Notes: a model not told the origin generated them from the letters alone. A DNA stretch of 64,000 nucleotides from Puffinus mauretanicus (GCA_023333565.1 JAJKFH010003701.1:186001-250000); one strand, 5' to 3'. Positions 13,531 to 27,259 are shown, counted from the first letter of the stretch. Numbers and translations are program-made.

Positions 13531-16500
13531 TCAAGATTTCCTCTGTTTCTCATGGAGGCTGCTGCAAACACTCAGGTAGGATCTCCTAAAACATAGTCCT
13601 TTACTTGGATCCATGCTTTCTGTTTCTTCCCAAGTACTGGAATAGAAAAAGGCACAGAATGAACTGTGAAGGAGGTTTAGGAACCCTTGATAATTTGGAG
13701 GGAATGTTTTATATTCTCATTAAAAAAACAAATACTGCATGTAGTCAGTGCTTCAGATCTCTGTTTATGGAGCTCTTATTACCTTGGACTGGAGCTCCCT
13801 GTGTGAGGATGTAGAAGGTGAAGCTCAGTGGTAAAGGTGGGTTTAGAAAGCATTGCTTATAATTGTAGTCAGCTAAAAGAAGATTAAATGTTTTGCCTTT
13901 GCTGTGTCACTTTCATTTAGATTTATTTTCTTACTGCATCTGATACCTAATTGTTGTAAGGAAACGACAGGAACATAGGACCATAAATGTAAATGCCCTA
14001 AATTTGTCAAAAACAACCAAACAAGACTTTGTGTGGTTTTAATCAATAAAAATTAATTGCATTTAGAATCAGAAATGTCTTCCTTCTTCCTGTCTCAAAG
14101 AAGATTTTTTTTTTTCTCTCTCATGATTGATGTCCTTTGCAGAAGACTTGTGGAATTTAAGGTGTATCTGAGTTATTTGGGCTTTTTTTTTTTGTCAATT
14201 ACTTTGTTAGGAAAAATGTGTACTTGTGTTGGCTAAAAATTATGTTTTCCTATTGAAAAAGTCATGTTTCAGCCAAAACAAACAAAGAAATAAAAGTCTG
14301 CAAGGGATGCAGAAAAAGCCAGAACTTTTCCTTTTCAATATTTTCAAAATGAAGTATGTTCCTGTTTTCATTTCAAAGTGAAAACTGTTTGAAAACTACT
14401 CATGTATTATTATAGGAAAAAAAAAAATAGGATAAAAAAGTTGCATGACTTTTGGTTGGTTGCTTGGTTCCATTATCAACCTTAGCAGTGTTTTTTGATG
14501 TGCTGATTATTCTTCACTTTCCTCCATGAATTCCTGTTTTGGGAAATGGAGTAGTGAATATTTTGGGTTAATTAAGATATGGATGCTAACAAACTCCTCC
14601 ATAACATCCAGATAGGATACTTTCTGTGAAACAAAATTGCCAGAGTTCAGAAAAATTTTGTGTCCAGCCATTTAACTGCACCATTTATCCGAGATACTCT
14701 TCTTAAATAAAATCAATGCTATTTTTGCATTTCCCTAATGGGAACCTATTAAGCTATGTACACAGGCATTTTTAACCTCAGACACATCGCAGGGGCAAGT
14801 CGGTACTGGATTCAATCCAGTGCATTAATGAGGAGCATTGAAATACATGATCCTGTGTGTGGGCAGTTTGGTTACTGGATTTGGGAAGTACTTTGTTGAT
14901 GCACTGTGTCATATCGAGATTCTAATCTAGGGGATAATTTAAGACCTTCCCTCTCTAACACTCTACCTGGTATCTCTTTGCCTACTTGACAGTTATTATG
15001 GAGCATCTTTCAATGCTTCTGTTCAGAATTCTTGCCTTCTGGAGTTCATAGATGCTCATAAAAAATGAATTCGGGGTTGAAACTTGGCTCCAAATGATTT
15101 TAATTGGAATGATGAACAATCTATTAGGCCATTGAAGACTTACTGGCTTTAAAGTCAATAGAGATGGGAACTGCAAATTAGTCTAGGAAGGACTGGCTTA
15201 TGAGTCTATACCATGTGAATAGAACAGAGTGGGAAACTAGAACAACAGGAGAAGAAAAAGTGGTTTAGATTTATTCTGATTTGGGAAGTGCCTTTTTAGA
15301 ACAAGGAATAGAGCAATCAAGTTCAGAATGGAACAGCAGCAAAATGTGTAGAAGAGATACAAGCCAATATACTGCCAGAAAAAAATAAAGCAACTTTGTG
15401 CTTCTCACACTGCAATAGGTATCTCATTAGTTTTCTGTAATGCAACCCTAGAAGACACTGGGAAGACACTGAGGAGAAAGCGATTAGGCCAGGTCTTAGC
15501 ATAACCAGCTGCCTCTGACACAGTCCAAATGTGTCCATCTGTTCCCAAAAGAAGAGAGAATGTTTCTCTCCACTTCCAAAACATCAGGGGAGAGGTCAAA
15601 CCGTGAGTGCTGGGGGCTCGGAGGAGCAGGGGATTCAAATAGAGTTGTTTTTCAGTTAAAAACTTTTCATTGAAAAATTTCATGTTTACCATTTCATATT
15701 TTCACACTTTTTTAAAAAAATCCCTGCTTCCTTTTTCTCTCCTCTCCCACAATGTCATTCAACTTTTTCATTAGCATAAAAGTCTGAATTTAAACAAAGG
15801 TATTTGTTGTAACATCACCCTCATCTCACAGCCCTTAACTAAGGAAATTTTAAGAAATTGCATAATGTCTGCAAATGAGAAGAGAGGGTTTGTAGAGGAG
15901 GAGGGGTAGGAAGAAGAAACTGCACACATATTCTGTTGCATTCAGTAACAGAAATCTGGAGGGGAAAGCTGGGACAAAAGCATGTTATCCAAATTATCTC
16001 CCCCTGTGTGTGTGTGTTGTGGCTGGGGGAGATACAGTGGGGAACAATACTGGATAGGGGCTGAGGAGAGATTTCTGTGAATTATTTCCTTTACTGAACT
16101 TTCGTAGCCCTGTGTTGTTGCTTGATGGTGTCAGTTTGTGCTTTCTGTGTTTGATTATTTGGGAAATCTTTGACTTCCACACCTATGTTAGAATTTCTAG
16201 GCAAAGGGATTAGGATGCCATCCCCAACCAGCATGGGATGGAAAAGGAGGAGCTAAACATGAGGTTCTGTCCCATTTGACAACTTTTCACCCAAAGTGAC
16301 CGGCATGCATGTATTTAAAAATTCCTAAAATAATAAAGTTAAGTTTAAAAATGCTGAAACTAGTACGTCCCCTCAAAATACTGCATTGCTTAAACAGCAT
16401 AGACTCAAGCAATTGAATCATGAGCTGTGTTAAAGCACTTTAAAAAGCTGATTCAAAGCTTTGTTACTTGCTGCTCTATTGAATCAACATATTTCATCAA

Positions 16501-18254
16501 TAGGGCTCAAACTGATAAAATATTTTGGTTTGATCTTCCTTTAGTCATTATGACCCCTATCGCTTGGAGAGAGTTGGTAACACTGTTACTGCTATTCATA
16601 GGGCTTTAGTTAGCCAGGCGTTGGAAATCATCATTAACATTTAGGGGAGAAGGCATTTAACATCACTGAGTATAAGAAATGTACCAGATACTCATGTGAA
16701 GCTCTACCTATTGACCACTGTAAACGAAGAACCAGCAGTGGGATAAAAGCAGGTTCCAACTGTTGCTCCACCGTGTACTTCTTTAAGCATGTGTGCTCTC
16801 AAACCCTTCAGAAAGGACACAGGAGTGTCTCCACTTGTCCTCCAAAAGGTGTCTTCAGCTGCCTCCTGGCAGCTGGAGGTTTGGCCCTTTGGAAACGTCG
16901 AGCCCAGGACTCCTGAGCAGAAACCACATAGTCCCTTGTGGTCACAAGGAGTATACAGGACTCGGGCCCTCTGCAGAACTATTTTCTGATTTATGTTTGT
17001 TTACTTAGGCAAATTCCAGCTCTTGCAGGCAGGGAGCTGAAGTGACTGCAAAGAGTTCACCCTCAAAAAGTTTATGGCCTGCTGTCTTTATCCGCCTAGC
17101 GCATGATAAAATATAAGATTTGCATTCCCATTTGCCATCTAGGATGGTGGCTATGTGAGGAGTGTTAAACTTGAATATGGGGATGACTTATGGTTGTAAC
17201 ATGGCATTTATTCTGCATCTGCAGAATAAATGGGTGCACCATCCTTGGAGGAGTGTTTACCTGTGACACAACCCCTCCAGAGCTCCTCTAACAACCACAG
17301 GCAGGGGTGGAAAAGGCAGGTAGAATTGGACATGGTTCGGCATCTGTTGCAGCTGGTTACTTGCTTGCTTGCTGTTATCCTGCCCTATAACTTTTCTTAC
17401 TTTGGTGTTAGATGGAGTTACATCTATAAATACCAAGTTGTTTTGAAGGAATCTTTTTCATTGATTTCTTGCTGATGGATTCAGTTGAAGCCTGCATCTC
17501 TGAACATCTGGCTAAACTTTGGGAAATGCCTCTATAATATGGAGAGCAAAGCAATGGACTACATTTCAATGAAGAGGTTTGCCAGTGTAAATGACAGAAG
17601 GCCCAATTGCCTGAAGAGCCTGCAATGGACCAGCTGTAGCTCAATTAAGCAACAACAAACATGGCCCTCAAGAGGCCTGCATTAGCTAAAACGTGAGCTC
17701 CCATGCCTGCTTTTCTTGGGCCCTTGTCAAGATCCAGAATAACTATGGGGCCACAAACTCTGGTGCTGCTTTCACGTTGACTGAGCTGTCTCAGATGCCT
17801 CCATATAATAGCAGTGGGCATGACTCAGTTTTTCTAAAAATAAGCAGAATTTTTAATTTGGTCTGCTGTAATTAAAAGGGTGGCTGTAGAGTTATCTTAG
17901 AACACTTAAGAAGGAGAAAAAGTAGTCGGTCCCTTTCCCCCTCCCCCTTGGACACCAGTGCAGATAAGTCCTTGGATGTATAAAATGTTGAATTTGCAGA
18001 AACGTGGAAATGTTGTTTTGATAAATCACAAGCACCTTTCAGTGGCTCAAAGGATATTAAAATGTCACAGTGAAGCAAAACAGCATTCTCATTCTTTATT
18101 CCTGTCTTTGACGATACACTTTGCAACTATGGAGAAAACAGATAATTATGTCTTGGAATTAGGAGAGTCAGAATATTGCTGTACTGCAGTGAACAATTAA
18201 TGATATTTATCTCTCACATAAGGCTTTACACTTTTCCTATATAAATCTCTTCTT

Positions 18255-18340
18255 ATGCAGTAAGTAGTAATTCTGTAAGTGCTATCTCCATTTTGCACAT
18301 ACAGAAACTAAGACACCGCATGAGCATGGGGAAAACATAA
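18255..18340. mobile_element. Possible MIR-type SINE remnant
   Basis: GCTATCTCCATTTTGCACAT followed by ACAGAAACTAAGACACC is close to the MIR segment 'ATCTCCATTTTGCAGATGAGAAACTGAGGCAC'. The match is short and the ends cannot be set by eye. An unrelated chance match is possible but less likely, given the run of ordered matches. Confidence 0.4.
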
Positions 18341-19956
18341 AATCTGTCTCAAAGCTTTTCCTAAATTTAAAGTTCTGTTTGCAGGCATCATCTTGGCCCC
18401 TGTTGTACAAACTTTAGGCCACATGTTCAAAATGTTTCTCTCACTAAGTTTGTGGTTTATGTTTGATTATATAGAGCTCTCTTGATTTTGGCTCTTTTGG
18501 GATTTTACTTTGAATACTTTAAGACATGAAAAAGTAAGAAATCGCCCATTTTATGTTCATACTCTTTTGCTCCCACCTATAAATTCTTGTAATATTTATC
18601 AATCTACCTAAACATTGCAAAATGTAATACAAGCAAAGCAAGGAATTATAAAACAGAAGTTTACCTGAGGGGAGAAGGAAGTGGGAAAATTAAGGAAAAA
18701 ATGCAAGTAATTTTTGCCATCTTCTTATTTGACTTGAAAAATGTCAAACTTAAATCTACAGTTCAAGGTTTTGTGAACGCTGTAGAAAAATCCTGAGCTC
18801 TTTGAGGCAAAGGGTAACTTTTATGTTTTGTCAGCACTGTACTCTCTAAAGATGAATAGCCACTTGTTTCTGATAGCTCCATTTGACTGTAGCCTAAAAC
18901 CTGTTTTAGGAAACAGTAGACTGACAGAGCCAAGCTTGAAGCCATTTAAGGTATTTGAAATCAGACTTTTGGCAGGAAGATCCTCCTTACACACTTTCAT
19001 TGTTTTTTTTTAAATACTCATAGTACCCAAAATAAACAAGAGAGATATTATTTCAGAAGACATAAAAGAGTAACTTGCAGTCTAACAAATGTCCCTATAT
19101 ATATTTTTTTTTAATCAGCTCTGACCTTATGAATTGATTCTCTGTGATTTAGAGAAGGAGGACCTGTGAAAGACCGTAGACACCAATGATTTAAGGGACT
19201 TAAATGACTTGCATTTATAAAAACAAACACTTTAGAATACTAATTGAAAGAGCTACAGCAGAAACAAAAAGCTATGATTTAAACTTTTTGCAAGTTGGTA
19301 AACATTCAATGCTGATGGTTTTTTCTTTCTTTTTATAAATGGTGTTACATGTTTCTTGACATTGTAGGTGACATGAATAGTGGCATCCAGTTTAGATTAA
19401 ATTATTAAACTGTATATGCCCATGCTTTTGGAAGAGCCTTAGCTTATAAATAAAGACAATAAATCAGATCTTTTTATTAGCCTTCCACCTGTTAAACATC
19501 CTATATAGAGCTATTCTGGCTAGAGGATAAATCAGCATAGATCAGCAAATGGCAATTTTTACTGCCGTAGCTGTTTGGCATTGGCCCTCCTATTCTAAAT
19601 GGATGACACAGCTGCTTGCTTTGGGGCATGTGGCTCCTTTTTTTCTGTTTACCTTCCTCTCTGAGGAAAAGCAGCATGTTCCTTCAGTGAAGGATAAGGA
19701 GCCTTTGGGGGATACTTGCGTAACTGAGGTCAAAATGTGTCCCTGTAGACAAGCGCAAGACTCTTCCTCAGAAATTCCCTTGATGACAGATGAAGCTCAC
19801 TTCTGTGAAGTGAAATTCTGAAACCTGTCTCATCTCTTTCAAGTGGAAAGCACGTAGATCAGGAAGCTATGGTGAAGAAAATTTCCTGGTTGAGCTGGAT
19901 TTTACTCTTTACATACATTGTTCTAAGTTGACTGTCTGTCTGGATGACGTTCCACA

Positions 19957-19976
19957 AAAAAAAAAAAAAAAAAAAG
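19957..19976. repeat. Poly(A) tract, about 20 bases
   Basis: An uninterrupted A run in the intron. No retrotransposon or processed pseudogene body that I recognise precedes it and no target-site duplication is evident, so it is best treated as a simple repeat. Confidence 0.8.
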
Positions 19977-20954
19977 GTTTCTGCTCTCTGAGGAAAGAAT
20001 ATATTTTTTTTACAAAAATAAAGATGTGGAATAGGAAAAAAAGAGAGACACATTCAGGAAAGTGGGCCTCAACTTAGCGGTAGGCAGTTTATTCCTCAAG
20101 TAATACTGCCAGTTCATGCACATGGGAAGTCATAAATGGCACTATGTTTGCTTAACTCTAGGCTTTGTATTATCATTGTATGGTAAAGCTTTTAGAGGAA
20201 CTCTGCTGATGTCAGTTAGGGAACCTAACATTTTTATCTATAGTGTTCTTAATCAAATAGTTTTAGTTGTCTTGATTTCACACCTAATTTCTGAAAATAT
20301 TGTGACTAGACAGGATTATAAAAAGCACTATACCATAATACCTGTTGACAGAGCTGATTAAGACTGAAAACAGAGGAAAGTAAGTGCCCTAGTATGTGTC
20401 AGAGGTCACTGAAAAAGCGTATTCAAGGCTGCTGATATAAAGCAGCTAGATACTCTGCTATCCATGGATGTTTTGAAAAGGGAGTTGCTCTTTAATGGAA
20501 TCCTCTTTTCATCGGACAGTCACCACTGACTGCTGTATTATGTGTTCAATTATTATACATTTAAAGAAATATGATGTGTTCTGAAGAACATATTTTAAAA
20601 AAAAAATTAAAACGATGGAAGTTTGCAAAAATGTTGTAGCTGTTACACAATATGCTAGCTGACTTTCCTATTGTGAACCAAAGCAGTTATTGTAGAGGTC
20701 CTATTTTATGCAAAGGCATAGTTCTTTTCTTTTGCCTCAAAGGATGGATAATTTCTATTTTAAAAGGAAAGGATACACTTAATGTCTGTAATCGTTTTGT
20801 GTTGGAAAGGCTGAATCACCCAAATTTAGAGCTGCTACTACTGTTTCCTCTTTTACAAATGTGTGCATTCCTCCCTTTTTACAGTGTGTACTGTATTTTA
20901 ATTTGTGCACAACCAGACCTCACATTGATAGGAAAATTCACATTAGTTGCATAC

Positions 20955-21222
20955 AAGCGATAGGATGAGAGGAAATGGGCTCAAGTTGCGCCAAGGGAGG
21001 TTTAGACTGGACATTAGGAGAAATTTCTTTACGGAAAGAGTGGTCAGGCCTTGGAACAGGCTGCCCGGGGAAGTGGTGGAGTCCCCATCCCTGGAAGTAT
21101 TTAAAAGACGTGTAGATGAGGCGCTTAGGGACATGGTGTAGTGGGCATGGTGTGTTGGGTTGATGGTTGACTCGATCTTAGAGGTCTTTTCCAACCTTAA
21201 TGATTCTATGATTCTATGATTA
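20955..21222 (+). mobile_element. CR1 LINE, 5'-truncated 3' end (+)
   Basis: CR1 is the main LINE of birds and typically leaves copies truncated at the 5' end. This copy keeps the last roughly 60 codons of ORF2, starting at the GATAGGATGAGAGG segment and continuing through motifs such as [12 protein letters not shown] and WNRLPGEV. It then has the short 3' UTR (GAGGTCTTTTCCAACCTTAA) and ends in the octamer-type repeat TGATTCTATGATTCTATGAT, the usual avian CR1 3' terminus. The tail frame is open to its natural stop near 21139. Its 3' half aligns closely with the copies at 26814 and 59534, so all three belong to related subfamilies. Confidence 0.95.
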
Positions 21223-22157
21223 TAAGAGGGAAGAGGAGGGCAGAAAAGAACAACAGGATTATGTATACTGAACATTGCAGCAGACAAGTACCTGACTTGT
21301 CTGGGTGCAATGTCATGCAAATATATAACCTTGATGATGAATCCCATGTAGCCCCCTTCTTACTGGAAATGTCAAACATTTTTTCCTGTGTAAAAGTCAG
21401 GTTACTTATTTTTGTTTTGTTCAATTTAATCTAAAAAGATGTATTATAAAACCTCCTCAGGTGCTTAACGTTTGTGTTAAAATCACGGTAATTAATCAGA
21501 GTGAAAATGAATAGAGTGACCTCATTTTGCAAAGCTTCTCAATATTTTTTTTGTGCAACGAAAATAATTCCAGCAGTATTTTCTTCCTGTAGTAAGCATG
21601 GGGACATGTGTTATTATTCACAGTATCCTGATGAGACAAGTCAGTCTCTAGGCTTCAGCAAATGAGGCAATTGCCTAGGGCAGAGACTGCAAGAAGGGGA
21701 TAAATGTCTTTGACCACACTCCCTGTTTTCCCACAGCACGGGTGAGTCTTGGGAGGGGTTAGGAACAGTTTGCATTCCACCATTATGTCTAGCAGCAGGG
21801 ATCTGCAGTGCTTTTTATTGTGTATGGTAACAGTGATCACTTGAGGTGTTGCTGCATGACAGGATGGTCTGGATCAGGACCATAAAAGAAATTTCTCTGG
21901 ACTCCACCAAGGTCTCAGGCATGTTATCTTCTGCAGCTCCTCTAGGAATCCTGTATTTCTTTGTCCTACCTCTAAGGAGCAAACACAGCATGCTGTTGCG
22001 TCTCTCAGCTCAGCAACGGCCTGCCCTTCGGGAAGGGAGCTGTTGTATTGCTCTCTACTGAGCAGACCTTGAGAAAAATTACCTAGCGTTCCTTACTAAA
22101 GATTGAGTATCATGGGACTGTGACCTATGCATGCGTGTGTGTGTATACGCATATAGG

Positions 22158-22235
22158 TAAGGGGAAGGCAAAGGAGCAAAAGATGAACAGTAGAGTTAAG
22201 GGGAAGGCAAAGGAGGAAAAGATGAACAGCAGAGT
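22158..22235. repeat. 39-bp tandem duplication
   Basis: Two adjacent 39-base units (22158-22196 and 22197-22235), each starting TAAGGGGAAGGCAAAGGAG and ending AGAGT, differ at about two positions (C/G and T/C). The near identity points to a recent duplication. It lies just after a short GT/GTAT microsatellite (about 22135-22145), a possible slippage site. Confidence 0.9.
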
Positions 22236-25200
22236 GTTCCTATTAATTGCTCCTGCTCCTCCTTGTTGAAAAAAGTCTATTTGGAGAGATGCTTCAGCAA
22301 TAGGTGACTCCACAAGAATATGAATGGGGACAATACGGTCTTTATCTTGCCCTTTGTAAATGGATTATTGCCTTCTGGCTGTGGTTTACTGTCACTAGCA
22401 TGTTCTGCTTGTAAGCAGAAAGTTGTGCCTTTCAAGCAATCATCTAAAAATGGAAACTCTCTCTTCTGTATCCATATTTAAAAAAGAGATGCTGGCTGGT
22501 TTTATGCAGACAGAACATATACAAAGGTAGATGGTGGCTTCATATAACACAGATATCTTTGAATTTTGCTTTTAAACAAAGCAAGCAAAATTTGGAGCAC
22601 ATTTCAGTGTGGAGGTCAGAGAAATGTGTGTCTCGTCTAATGATAAGCAAAGGACATCTGGTTATACCATCCATCAGTCTATCGCCCAGAGCAAGAGATA
22701 TTCAAGTTTGACATGTCTGTTTTGGAAGGGGGAGGGAGGATAGGAGAGATAGCAGACTATTTTATCAAAACGCAGGAGCTGAAGTTGTTGGTTTTCTTTG
22801 TTTTGTTTTGTTTTCATTTGTTTTTTTTCCCCTGAATCACTTTTAATTGTATTTACTGTGTTCACTGTTTGTGGATGTTACCCACAAAGCTGATCATGTA
22901 ACACTTCCCAAAATATAATATTAAATTAAAAAAATTTGAACATTAAGAATGTTTGAACATTATTTTTTACTGTTATTCTAACTTTAAGTTACAGAGGATT
23001 TTTTAAGCGAGAAATTCCTTCTCATTAATATTCAAAAAATATCCCAAAAGATAAATCTCCTTTACTTACGCTTAAAGGCATTGACAATGCTCCCCTAGAT
23101 TTGAACATGGGTCAGAATGGCAGTCTGGCTGGCTTATGATTTATAGTTGCTACTATATTATTAATTAATTCACAATATTCATATCATGTTGCTAATCCCA
23201 ATGAAAATAAGAACAACTGGGAATTAAAAAATAGTTCATAGTTCTTAAATAGCATTGTACATTACTAATATATATTATTTTCTAGCTTTCTGATACTTGC
23301 TATACAATCAGTTCGTACAGATCTCTAAATTTTTTAAAATGGAAAATGGATATTGAGTAGTCTTTTTTTCTGTTTTGTTTTGGTGATAGTTTTGTTTTTT
23401 TTTTTTTTCTTCCCATGTTTCTTTTTCCTTCACAAAATATTCAGGTAATGTGCTACATTGTGACATTTCTTTCAGATTGTTTTAGCTACAGCCCTTTTAA
23501 AGTAGTCTTTCGACACCAAGGAAGTTACTTGTTGCCTGGGTTGTGTTTTCTTTTCTTTTCTCTTCAAATGAAGAATACCTTTAGAACAAACTTTCTGGTT
23601 TTATATCTAAATCTCTTTAAATGCTGCTGATTTTATGAAATTGTTTATTACAGCCTGCTTTCTGTACCTTGTTTGAAAGTAACATTCTAGAAAGAAAATG
23701 TGTTTAGTATATGATGAACAGCTGATAACTTCCTTTGATCCTTTTTTGATTAGAGACTTGTACTTGTCTATATGGTCCCTCTGGTGACCAGAGAGTTGGT
23801 CAAATTATTGTGGTACAGGGATGAGCAACTGGAATTTGGGCAAATAAAGAGGTGGCTTTGTTGTAATCTCTAAAACTCTTCTTTTATCACTTTCCAACTC
23901 TGATAAATAATGAATATATGTGAGCAGAGTTTTTCATTTAAAGATTCAAAAATTTATATTTTTTCAATTATTTAACTTGAAGTATGGAGTTTGATTTCTG
24001 TGTATGAAATCTGGAATAAATCTTTCAGGATAATTAAAGTAGATTTACTGTTGGGATTAAGGATTTGAGACAGGAAAAATATATATGGAGAAGTTATTTG
24101 TATGAAGATGAACATCAGAAAGAAATTGATCCTTCAGAAGAAGAAAGTAGGAAGTGGTGGAGTTTTTTGCCTTTCCTTTGCTTTGCCTTTAAGATGACAT
24201 GAATTGTTAATAAACCTAAAATGATTCTGCCATTGGAGGTCCTGCCTGTTACAGATTAGAGCTAGAGCAGTTATTCCTAATGGTTAAATCCAAGCTTTAT
24301 ACCCCTAACATCTGTGAGAGTCAGGACCTAAAAAACTAGCCACCACCCATCTCAAAGGTCAGGAGAAGACTTGGGGAAACAGCCACCACGTCATTTGTGG
24401 AACCACCAGAGAAGAATATCAAATTGTACCTTGAACAGAGCTGCGGCTCCAGCGCAGCACACTGTTAGGCAGCCACGATGTCACTTGCTCCATCGGCAAA
24501 TGCTAATTGGATTTGCTTATCCAGCAATCTTTCTGGTAAGAGAAAGTGAGAGCTCTGTTCCATTCAGAAGATTGCCACCAGGCCAGCTCTTGCTATCTTT
24601 GTGGATTGAATGGAAAAGTATAAATATGTGAAATACATTTCATTTTGTGTATTCACTAGGCATTGTTAAAGAGGCGTATGTCACCTATGTTAGACTGAAA
24701 ACCAAGAAATTTGCAATACTGACGCTCTGGAAAAGTCCTATGCTTTCCGTGTTATTGTCCAGAGTTCCTATGCATACAGCATAGGCAAGGGAATATCAGA
24801 AATCATTCTCCTGAACATACTGATTGGAATTACTGAAATCAAGAAGAAACTTTTCCTGCATGGTGATGCTTGGTTAGAGATAGCATCAAATATGTGATGT
24901 GGGCAAATAGCTTGCATATAGCTCCTCTGTGGGCAGATCATATCAGGGCAAGGGGCTGCCAGCATGGAAAATCTATTGTGTTCAGTTTTGTGGAAGGTCA
25001 CATCAGAAGTGGATGTCATTGGTTTTAAGAAAGATTTTATCATTGAATTTTAGCTGTAAAAGCATGTCTTTATGTATAAGTGAAAATTTTCTTCTGAAGC
25101 TAAAACTTTCAGTGCCAAACTTGTCTAGCTCATGACAGATGCATTTTTTAAGATCTTCTCATTTAAAGATAACTCAGGTTTTTACAGCTAAAATTTGTTT

Positions 25201-25734
25201 TCTGTCTGTATCTTGGTGGAAAGGGCAAAGACAAGTTTGTACTTGTGCATTTAATAGAACTGGCTATGGCAATGACTGATTTGGTTCTTTAGTAAGGTAA
25301 ACATGTTAGGTAAAATAATTCTGTAACTGGGTCTTTTATTGCAACTGCATGAATAATAGAATTTTTGTTCGGTTTGGTTACAAAGCCAAATAAACACTTT
25401 TTTCTTTTTCTTTTTTTTTTTTTTTTTTACAATATGAATCAAAATTGGCTTTTTCCCCTGGCTGGAGGATAGAAAAGACAGAATGCTTCCTATGAGTAGC
25501 ACAAAGTATTTAATTCACACTGAAGGAAAATCTTTGTTTGCCCTATCAGTGTATTTTTAGCTAAAGCGATGAACTACAAAGGATTAAATTTGAACACAAC
25601 TGATTGATCTTGGTATCTAAGATGCAGAATGTATTACTGTATATTATGTTCTTCAGAATTGCATTTCTTTTTTTGCCTCAGATCCATTTTGAAACCTAAT
25701 GCTCTTTTGAACCATACATCTAGTCTGGTTTCTC

Positions 25735-25930
25735 TGCACTAGGTGGCAAGCTCCTTAGGCAGAAGTCTGTCTGTTTTTCTTTTTTTTTTCCTGTTTTTTA
25801 TAGCACTGATGGAACAATTCATACTTTACTGTTTGTGTTGTAGTGAGCACCTAGCACTGTCTGCTATGGGAATGGTTTTATAATCATCAATACTATGGTC
25901 TCCCATTTTGCAGATGTAAAAATTATAATA
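25735..25930 (+). mobile_element. Ancient L2/MIR-type retroelement tail, low certainty
   Basis: Two ordered matches to the classic L2/MIR-type 3' region are present: GGCAAGCTCCTTAGGCAGAAG with GTCTGTCTGTTTTTC (compare 'AGCTCCTTGAGGGCAGGGACTGTCTTTT') and GAGCACCTAGCACTGTCTGC (compare 'CAGCACCTAGCACAGTGCCTG'). A further CTCCCATTTTGCAGATG segment follows at about 25900. A T-rich stretch separates the first two. The order and content support an old retroelement, but the family cannot be fixed by eye. Confidence 0.5.
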
Positions 25931-26813
25931 AGCAAAGACTAGAGTTAGTCTGTTTTGTTTCTGTTCAGCACTTGCTACTGAGACAGGGATTTATAAAATC
26001 CCCCTAAAAGATAAGCAACTTAATTTCTGGCCCTTCAGAGCTTAATCGCTGCAGTTTAAATGCAAATGTTATTATTTCTTTTATATTTAAAGGAAAATTA
26101 GCATTTCAATAACAGGTGTTGTTGCTTGGGAAGCTGGGCTTTCCTTTTTTCCAATGTCTAAAGTTACAGAACTAAAATCTTGAAGATTAGAAAATAGGTA
26201 TTGGAAGCATCCAAAAACATTACTGCTCCATATAAGTAATGAAGTCATAGGCTTTCTGACTCATATTTTGTGAAAGAAGAATTGTCTTCGTAATACGATG
26301 GATTTCAAAATATATGTAGTTCACATTTTTTCACTTTCAGGTTTAAACTGCTGAAAGTACAGCTTTTGCATTGCTCAGGATGTTACTAAAGTGCAAAAAG
26401 TTGATGCCGACTTAAGTAGTGGAATATGGGGAGGTGGTGGTTGTTGGTAGGTGCTTTTGGAGGACTTTTAAAACACATAATACATTTATACATGAGTGAA
26501 GATAAAAACCCTCCAGCTGGGAAAAAAAAAAAAAGTGGAAAACATAAAGATATGCCATTGGAGAAGTCATATAATTGTCAGTAAAATTTAGCCCAAGTAA
26601 TACATCATGGACTACATTAATTGGCTTGCAAGCAAAATCCTACTTACTACTTAGAAACCTGCAAACGCCAGGTCAGTCTAAGACAGACATTGGGGTTGGA
26701 TATTAGAAATTGGAGAGCTTCTGAAGAACTTAAAAATATCTCATTTCCAAGGAAAAATATTTTTTTAACTTCTATTACTTATTTAATCAAAAGTAGTTTG
26801 CAAGCTACTAATA

Positions 26814-27259
26814 TGTGTCCAAAGAAGAGCAACGAAGCTGGTGAAGGGTCTAGAGCGCAAGTCCTATGAGGAGCGGCTGAGGGAACTGGGGTTGTTTAGC
26901 CTGGAGAAGAGGAGGCTGAGGGGAGACCTTATTGCTCTCTACAACCACCTGGAAGGAGGTTGTAGCCAGGTGGGGGTTGGTCTCTTCTCCCAAGTAACAA
27001 GTGGTAGGATGAGAGGAAACGGCCTCAAGTTGCACCAGGGGAGGTTTAGGAAAGATTTAGTCACCGGAAGGGTTGTCAAGCATTGGAACAGGCTGCCCAG
27101 GGGAGAGGTTGAATCACCACCCCTGGAGGTATTTAAAAGTTGTGTGAATATGGTGCTTAGGGACATGGTTTAGTGGTGGACTTAGCAGTGCTAGGTTAAT
27201 GGTTGGACTTGATGATCTTGAAGGTCTTTTCCAACCTAAATGATTCTATGATTCTATGA
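26814..27259 (+). mobile_element. CR1 LINE, 5'-truncated with internal deletion (+)
   Basis: The copy begins in the ORF2 segment encoding [13 protein letters not shown] residues and runs through [20 protein letters not shown], the 3' UTR and the terminal TGATTCTATGATTCTATGAA repeat. Compared with the copies at 20955 and 59534 it has lost part of the segment after GGAGGTTTAG (around 27045-27070), where they read ACTGGACATTAGGA. The frame nevertheless stays open for 110 codons (26841-27173). It keeps the five-G stretch (AGGTGGGGGTTGG) that is shortened to four in the 59534 copy. It makes no functional protein, since most of ORF2 and all of ORF1 are missing. Confidence 0.95.

Larger units (their letters stand above)
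21223..26813 (+). other. DSCAM: DSCAM intron between two CR1 copies
   Basis: AT-rich intron with no gene. It contains a 39-base tandem duplication (22158-22235), a TTTTG-rich stretch at 22797-22826, T runs near 23394-23409, a T-rich run near 25398-25429 and an L2/MIR-like relic at about 25735-25930. The stretch 24360-24640 is slightly GC-richer and gives an 86-codon frame with no known relatives. Nothing else is recognisable. Confidence 0.8.

Noticed and set aside
19957..19976. Poly(A) run as the tail of a processed pseudogene
   Set aside because: No recognisable mRNA-like sequence precedes it and no flanking direct repeat was found.
20943..21347. 134-codon - strand frame
   Set aside because: It is mostly the antisense of the CR1 copy at 20955-21222, so not a gene.
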